Source: Benincasa hispida
Taxonomy: Eukaryota > Streptophyta > Magnoliopsida > Cucurbitales > Cucurbitaceae
Direction: 5' to 3'
Assembly (NCBI RefSeq): GCF_009727055.1
Contig: NC_052357.1
Location: 15,707,648-15,771,647 of the forward strand
DNA length: 64,000 nucleotides
The position numbers and the translations under genes are program-made. Below are positions 58,117 through 64,000 of this stretch, in pieces. The notes beneath the pieces were generated by a model, which was not told where the DNA came from, made no database searches, and was given only the letters and a program-made list of their open reading frames with translations. Numbering within the stretch: position 1 is the stretch's first letter; each line of letters opens with the position of its first letter.

Positions 58117-59283
58117 TGATAATAAAATACAAACGATTGAGTTCACATACCAGTTGAAGACTCTCTTCAATTTCGAACTCAACACAGTGGAAGAACCTCT
58201 ACATTCTCCATCACCTAACAAAACAGTCAGCAATGACAGCACGATCGTCTACACGAACGACAGCAACACGAACAAGCACGACCAAGAAGGAACGGGGACA
58301 ACACCACCACTTAGAGCCCTTAATATTCTCGGAGTGAGAATCCAAAGAGTGGTCTTTGTGAATTTGGTAGAGGTCGGAGGAACGGGCTGATCGTGTAGAT
58401 GATAAGCAAGTGGTAGAGAAAGCTATGTATAACTGATGCTTATCGTTTAGAGAAAGCTACACGATCATGTAGGTTTTACTAAGCGAACGTCTAGTAATAG
58501 GTAAACGATCCTTTAGAAAACACGGCATGCTAGGCAATCATTTAGGAAAGCTAAGCGATCATTTAGAGAAAAGTGTGCGATCGTTTAGACGCGGGTGTGC
58601 GATCGTTTAAGCGATGAAGCTTTATCGTATAGGCTCTCAACTAGGCGATCAAAATGTTTCCAAACCGATTGCTATTTAAAAAAAAATCATGCAAAATGAA
58701 ACAAATTTTCATTTTATTCTTCGGTTACAAAAACTTAATACTGAATTTCCCACTAACCCACGATCAAGGAGAAGATTTCGACCAATTATCACATAATTAA
58801 CCAATTTAATTAATAAATGAATATAATCATATTATATTCTTACTCTATAGTTTGATATCATATATCTACTATAGTAATTTCTCCTCCAATTGTTATAAAT
58901 CATATTTATATCTAATTTTCTCCAAAATAATGTATCTCATACATTTAGCCAATTATATCATATATAATTCACCAGTTCAATTATATCATATATAATCAAA
59001 CTCCCTCTTGTCGATTTGAACATTTCAAACTAACCAAAAACTAATTCTCGACTTTATCCAAGCTACCTAGGGGACCTTATGGACCTGTAGCTCAAAGCTC
59101 CAACGGTACGTGAATAGCTGACTAACTCTTTAGCCACGAGATCCACCATCCATTAACTGCTAAACATTCCACTAAAGACCAACATTTGAACTCTTCTTAC
59201 CACAGATATATTTCTGTGTCCATCGGATATAACCAATCATGAGTACGATGACCCTTCAAAGATGCTTGTAAATACAACTGTCC
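58117..59283 (-). repeat. 5' LTR of Copia A, truncated
   Basis: Collinear with 49850-50905, with an additional AT-rich block of about 100 bases at 58815-58930. Similarity ends at about 59283, where the next bases are RNase H of Copia B, so the outer part of this LTR (which would carry the promoter start) is gone. Confidence 0.75.
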
Positions 59284-59286
59284 AAT

Positions 59287-61800
59287 CTACCTGATGAGAT
59301 GGTACTTTTGTTCGATATGTTTTTCCCTTTTATGGCTTCGTGGTTCTTTTGAATTTGCAACTGCTCCACTGTTGTCACAACAGAGAGTGACAGGCAGGTG
59401 CATATTAGGAACTACTTCTAGATCTGTCAGGAACTTTCTAAGCCATACTGCTTCTTTTGTTGCTTCACTTGCTGCAACATACTCAACTTCCATTTTGGAG
59501 TCTGCAATACAACTCTGCTTAAAGGTCCTCCACACCACTGCTCCTTCGTTAAGAGCAAATACTGGCCCTGAAGTTGATTTCCTCGAATCAATATCGGTTT
59601 GAAAGTCAGAATTAGTGTATCCAGTAAGGATCAGATCCTTAGGACCATACACGAGCACCTAATCTCTCGTTCTCCGCAGATACTTGAGAATGTGTTTAAC
59701 AACAATCCAATGGTCATGACCAAGATTGGACTGAAATCTGCTGACAATTCCTACAGCATAGCATATATCGGGACGAGTACACAATATTGCATACATCAAA
59801 CTTTCAACTGCAGATGCATATGGAATTCGATTCATCTCCTCAACCTCTTGAGACGTCTTATGACTCTGTTCCTTAGACAAGTGGATTCCATACCTGAAAG
59901 GTAAAGATCCTTTCTTGGAATTTTGCATTTTATACCTAGACAACATCTTGTCTATATAAGATGCTTGAGATAATGTTAATGTTCTGTTTTCGCGATTCCG
60001 AACTATTTGGATTCCAAGGACATACTGTGCTTCTCCTAAATATTTCATTTGGAATTGTGAATCCAACCATCTCTTAATGTCAACTAGATATTCTACCTCA
60101 TTCCCAATGAGCAGAATATCATCAACATACAACACTAGAAAAATGACCATTTTGTTGACGATTTTCTTGTATACACAGGGTTCGTCAACATTTTATTCAA
60201 AGCCATAAGATTTGATCGTAGCGTCAAGACTCATATTCCAGTGTCTACAAGCTTATTTTAATCCATAAATGGATCGATTAAGCTTTCAAACTTTTTGCTC
60301 TTGACCCTACTGCATAAACCCTTCTGGTTGAGACACATAGATACTATCTTCAAGATAACCGTTCAGAAAAGTTGTCTTGACATCCATTTTTCGTATTTCA
60401 TAATCATAAAATGTGGCTATGGACAAGAGTATTCTAATAGACTTTATCATGGCAACTAGAGAGAAGGTTTCTTCAAAATCTAACCCCTCTCTTTGGGTAA
60501 ACCTTTTTGCCACATGTCTAGCTTTGTAGGTATGTACCTTACCAGCTTGGTCTCATATTCTCTTGTAGATCCATTTGCAACCGATGGGTTTTACCCCTTC
60601 TGGTTGATCTACAAGATCTCAGATAGAATTGAAATATATAGATTCCATTTCAAGGTCCACGGCTTTAAGCCAATTGTCTTTATCCACATCATTCATTGCT
60701 TGATTAAAAGACAATGGATCCTTTAAACCATCATCTAGTATGATGATTTGAGTTTCAGCTAAACCCATGTATCGGTCAGGCTGTTGTACAACCTTCCCAC
60801 TAAGACGAGGCATTCCCAACTCTTAAGAAGAATGTGGAGTATTAGTTTCATCAACAACTCTTGTTGACGGATCCCTCTATCAACAACTCTTGTTGAAGAA
60901 CCTACTCGATCAAATACTTGATCTTCCTGAGGATCATAAAAGAGCCCACCTCTTATTTCCTTTGGGTAGCCTACAAATAGACACACTTTTGAACGGTGTA
61001 CCAACTTTTTAGGATTTTGCACCAACACATGTGCTGGACAACCCCAACTTCTAAAGTAATATAGATTTCCTTTACATCTTCTCCAGAGCTCGTAAGGTGT
61101 TTTAGAAACACTTTTCGAGGGAACCATGTTCAAAATATACACCGTAGTCTCAACTGCGTAACTCATTATGGAACGAACCATGTCCAACAAGGTTCTGTTT
61201 CTCCTCTCTGCCACACCCATCTGCAGAGGTGTGCTAGGGATTGTGAGTTGAGACTGAATTCCATGTTTTATCAAATAGTTTTGGAATTCTATGTCCATAT
61301 ACTCACCACCTCGATCCGATCGAAGCATTTTAATCTTTTTACCTAATTGGTTTTCAAACTCATCCTTATACTCTTTGAACTTTTCAAAAGTTTCAGACTT
61401 TTGGTGCATTAGGTAAACATGCCCATACCTGGAATAATCATCTATAAAACTGATGAAATATTCATCCCTGTTCTTGCTATAACATTTAGAGGCCCACAAA
61501 GGTCTGAGTGAATGAGCTCTAGGGCTTCTTTGGCTCTAAGACCTTTTCCAGAAAAAGATTTCTTTTTTATTTTACCCTCAAGAAAAGACTCACATAGTAG
61601 TAATGAACTGTCTTCCAACTTATTTAGAAGACCGTTCTTAACCAATCTCTCAATCTTGTTGAGATTTATGTGACCCAGTCTCAAGTGCCAAAGATAGGCA
61701 TTTGGAGAAATCTTCCTTTTCTTATGAGTCTCAACAGTTTTAAACATCTCTATGTTCAACACAGCTTTGACCTCAGTTGGTTTTAACATGTACAAGTTAT
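59287..61800 (-). pseudogene. Copia B pol: integrase, reverse transcriptase, RNase H
   Basis: Better kept than Copia A. The integrase zinc-binding region is at 61795-61560 (LWHLRLGHINLNKIERLVKN, then LLCESFLEGK, with a Cys changed to Phe). The core DDE region continues after a frameshift at 61499-61100 (SRYGHVYLMHQKSETFEKFK, MLRSDRGGEYMD, AERRNRTLLDMVRSIMSY). RT lies at 60819-59659 in three frames and includes VLYVDDILLIG (catalytic YVDD) and RPDICYAVGIVSRFQSN. RNase H is at 59658-59287 (LTGYTNSDFQTDIDSRKSTS, VWRTFKQSCIADSKMEVEYV, VTLCCDNSGAV). Stops and frameshifts at about 60160-60300, 60515-60620 and 61499 disable it. Confidence 0.9.
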
Positions 61801-61819
61801 TTTCTAATTTTGTAGAGCA

Positions 61820-62412
61820 AATCTATTTATTTCGTATATTGATGAATACTTCACCATTTTCGAAATAAACTTTATAATTTTGTTCTAGGAAATAGGAGAC
61901 AGACATTAGATTCCTTTTCATAGAAGGAAATATACATTTTTCAAACAAATGTATTTATCTCCTATAAGTAACTTCATATCTCCCACTGCTTTGGCTGAAA
62001 CAATCTCCCCGGTCCCTATCTCAAAAATTGTTTCACTTTCTGTCAACTGTCTCTAGTAACTTGTTTCCTGTGAGATAGTACATACATGATTAGCGGCACC
62101 TAAATCAATTATCTAGATTTTATCGTTTTCCACTAAACATGCTTGGATAACAAGTAAATCATATTTATCTTGTTGTTCGAATTCAGCATTCTCATCTACA
62201 TAATTCATAATTTCAGATGAGTTGGGAGATAGAGGACGATCCCCTGTTAAAACTCTTTTGGTATAATCAACTGCTAGTAATTTGTTTGTTGATTTGATTT
62301 TACTGTTATGTACATCGAAAATGAGTATTACAGAAGAATTTGACATGTTGATAAAATCCAAACAAATTCTAAGTTGTAAATTATAACTAAATCCAAAATC
62401 AAGTTCTAGCAA
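61820..62412 (-). pseudogene. Copia B gag/protease remnant
   Basis: The frame at 62412-62113 (MSNSSVILIFDVHNSKIKST ... LVENDKI) runs into the protease. The protease site reads IIDLGAANHVC at about 62110-62078, so the usual Ser of Asp-Ser-Gly has become Leu. Only about 100 codons lie before the protease, with no zinc knuckle, so most of gag has been deleted. Later protease sequence to 61820 is full of stops. Confidence 0.65.
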
Positions 62413-64000
62413 AAAATAATAATGTACCCATAACCATTATTTATTTGCAACGATATTTTAGTGAGTTAGAATATAGGCTACCATGGGGTAGTTAGATACT
62501 CCTTCACTAAAACAAACAATTTTGACCAAACACTATCCCCTGAATAACTCTTATTCCTATAGTTGTTTAGTTATCGTTTTTGGTTAAGATCTTTACTAAC
62601 AACTTAGTAATTCTTGTAAGTGTGACCCACCATTTTCAGATCCTATAGGATGGTATGAATTTGCCTCCGAAATAGAAGACAACAACCAAGACGGAACTAT
62701 AAGACCCTATTCGTTTTATTGAAGCCTGGGTTGTTCCGAATCCTATGTTACAACCCTCCGTAGGGATCACCGTGGTTAACGACTATCTAGTGCCGCATAA
62801 AAACGACAACAAGCGCAACATAGGAATCTCACGGTTCAAACCAATAGAGGAGACCGTAGGACAATGTTGACCATTTCCTTCCCCAACTTACTATAAACCA
62901 CTTCCCTCATTCACCTTGTTATTGACCCATGCAAACACTTTCCATATGGAGTAGTCGAGGTAAAATCGATAAAAAGCCGAGCATAGATCTCACGGTGTGA
63001 ACTCTTGAGGACGTGAGAGCTAATAACTATATATCAAATATATTGTTAATCTCCCACTGAAGTGTTCTATTTTGGGTAGATTTATACTTAGGTTCTTTTC
63101 CGCTAATAAAACAACCCCTAAGTCTATGTGGTTTATCTAAGTATAACTCTTATAATTGGATTTTAACTATGATGTCTAGGTGATAAACCATTTTATTACC
63201 TCACATCACTTACGTATGCTCATAAAATTAGTTATCAACGCTCAATAATTCGGCCATAATCCCCAGATAGGAGGTGTTCCATAAATCGTCAACTTAAGTA
63301 CCCCCAGCCATAAATATGATTATATATCGGTTGAGTTTGTAACCTAGGTTTTATAAGTTTTAACAATTAAAACAGGTGGTCAACCTACGTGAGTATGTAG
63401 CTGTTGTTTATGGATTTTAAATGTCTAACCCAATTTTATAAAAACTTATAAAACTTTAGACATGCTATACATCCATAAAATACATGAGACATTCAACTTT
63501 TAATATAACATTTATATTAAATACAAGAAACCCTAACATGCATACTATATATTATAACAATTATAACATACTTTCAATGCATGAAACATGCTTCTTATGA
63601 TGGGATTTTAAATCTAATTGGCATACTATATGCACATACAAGATTTATTTAATTATAACATACATCAAATGCATAAATAATTAAACATAGACTGATATGG
63701 TTTTTAGTTTTGGCAAAAAAAACAAGCAAACAAAACCTAATTATTAAAAAACAGCTTCCGAACCACTCCCGGACTGCTCGAACTGCTCCAAAACGAACTC
63801 AAGTAGCTTGAACCGAACCCGAACCGTCTGAACTGGACCAGCCAAGTCTGAATTAAACCAACCAAGAACCATTCGAAGCTAAACCAGACCAGACTACAAG
63901 AGAACCGATCGAACCGGTAGCCCTCACACATGTTCAACATCTTGCTAAGTCTCATCGTTTAGCAATAACGATCATCGTCTTGCATTTTTCCTGATCCTTT
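62413..64000 (-). mobile_element. Copia B 5' leader (partial)
   Basis: Non-coding sequence in the position of the Copia leader. Blocks near 62480-63070 parallel 55920-56500 in Copia A (a passage on TCACGGTGTGRACT is shared), and 63260-63320 parallels 56690-56750. The element's LTR lies beyond the window. The minus-strand frame at 63737-63955 is not recognisable. Confidence 0.6.

Larger units (their letters stand above)
49850..59283 (-). mobile_element. Copia element A (minus), degenerate
   Basis: A Ty1/Copia element read right to left: truncated 5' LTR (58117-59283), long leader (55801-58116), Gag, protease, integrase, RT, RNase H, then the 3' LTR (49850 into the gap). The order protease-integrase-RT is the Copia order. 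All genes carry stops or frameshifts. A gap of 525 N lies between RNase H and the LTR. Confidence 0.85.
59284..64000 (-). mobile_element. Copia element B (minus), lacking 3' LTR
   Basis: A second minus-strand Copia element: RNase H at its left edge, then RT, integrase, protease/gag remnant, and a leader that continues past the right edge of the window. No LTR lies to its left except the truncated LTR of Copia A, so its own 3' LTR was lost at the junction near 59283. Confidence 0.8.

Overview
The window is nuclear DNA of a flowering plant. It has three spliced or single-exon eukaryotic genes embedded in large amounts of decayed retrotransposon and Mutator-like (MULE) DNA. The style of the MULE (a MuDR-type transposase plus an antisense DUF1985 remnant, as in the Ulp1-associated MULEs described from melon) and of the LTRs suggests Cucurbitaceae. 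That placement is an inference from family knowledge, not from a search.

Layout. 1-5973: the 5' leader, primer-binding site and LTR of a minus-strand Copia element leaving the window on the left; its LTR is broken by a complete Gypsy solo LTR (2138-3805) and abuts an oppositely oriented LTR fragment. 5974-12353: MULE A, whose transposase is split by a 3.9 kb LTR composite (6477-10394). 12354-28200: MULE B, whose transposase is split twice, by a 2.58 kb solo-type LTR (14333-16911) and by an 8.8 kb non-autonomous Gypsy element (17378-26181) that itself carries a 1.9 kb LTR inside its 5' LTR. The target-site duplications let the insertions be peeled off one by one. 28348-33265: two ordinary genes, a small basic-protein gene with three exons (+) and the N-terminal acetyltransferase subunit gene NAA10 (-). 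33266-37680: AT-rich intergenic DNA with a MITE and simple repeats. 37681-about 43800: a degenerate L1-type LINE (-). 44779-48785: a nine-exon F-box/WD40 gene (-) whose complete reading frame (400 residues) I could rebuild from splice sites. 49850-64000: two degenerate minus-strand Copia elements in tandem with a 525-base assembly gap.

How it fits together. The cellular genes look unrelated in pathway: a probable nucleolar/ribosome-linked small protein, co-translational N-terminal acetylation, and an SCF-type substrate receptor. Everything else is mobile DNA, and every transposon coding region seen has stops, frameshifts or altered catalytic residues. I found no tRNA, rRNA, CRISPR array or bacterial-type operon. 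No wholly new system is evident. The most notable items are the dated nesting series, the gag-only Gypsy element, the back-to-back MULE ends, and a recurrent palindromic motif (TAAACGATCGTTTA and variants) scattered in the Copia LTRs and leaders.
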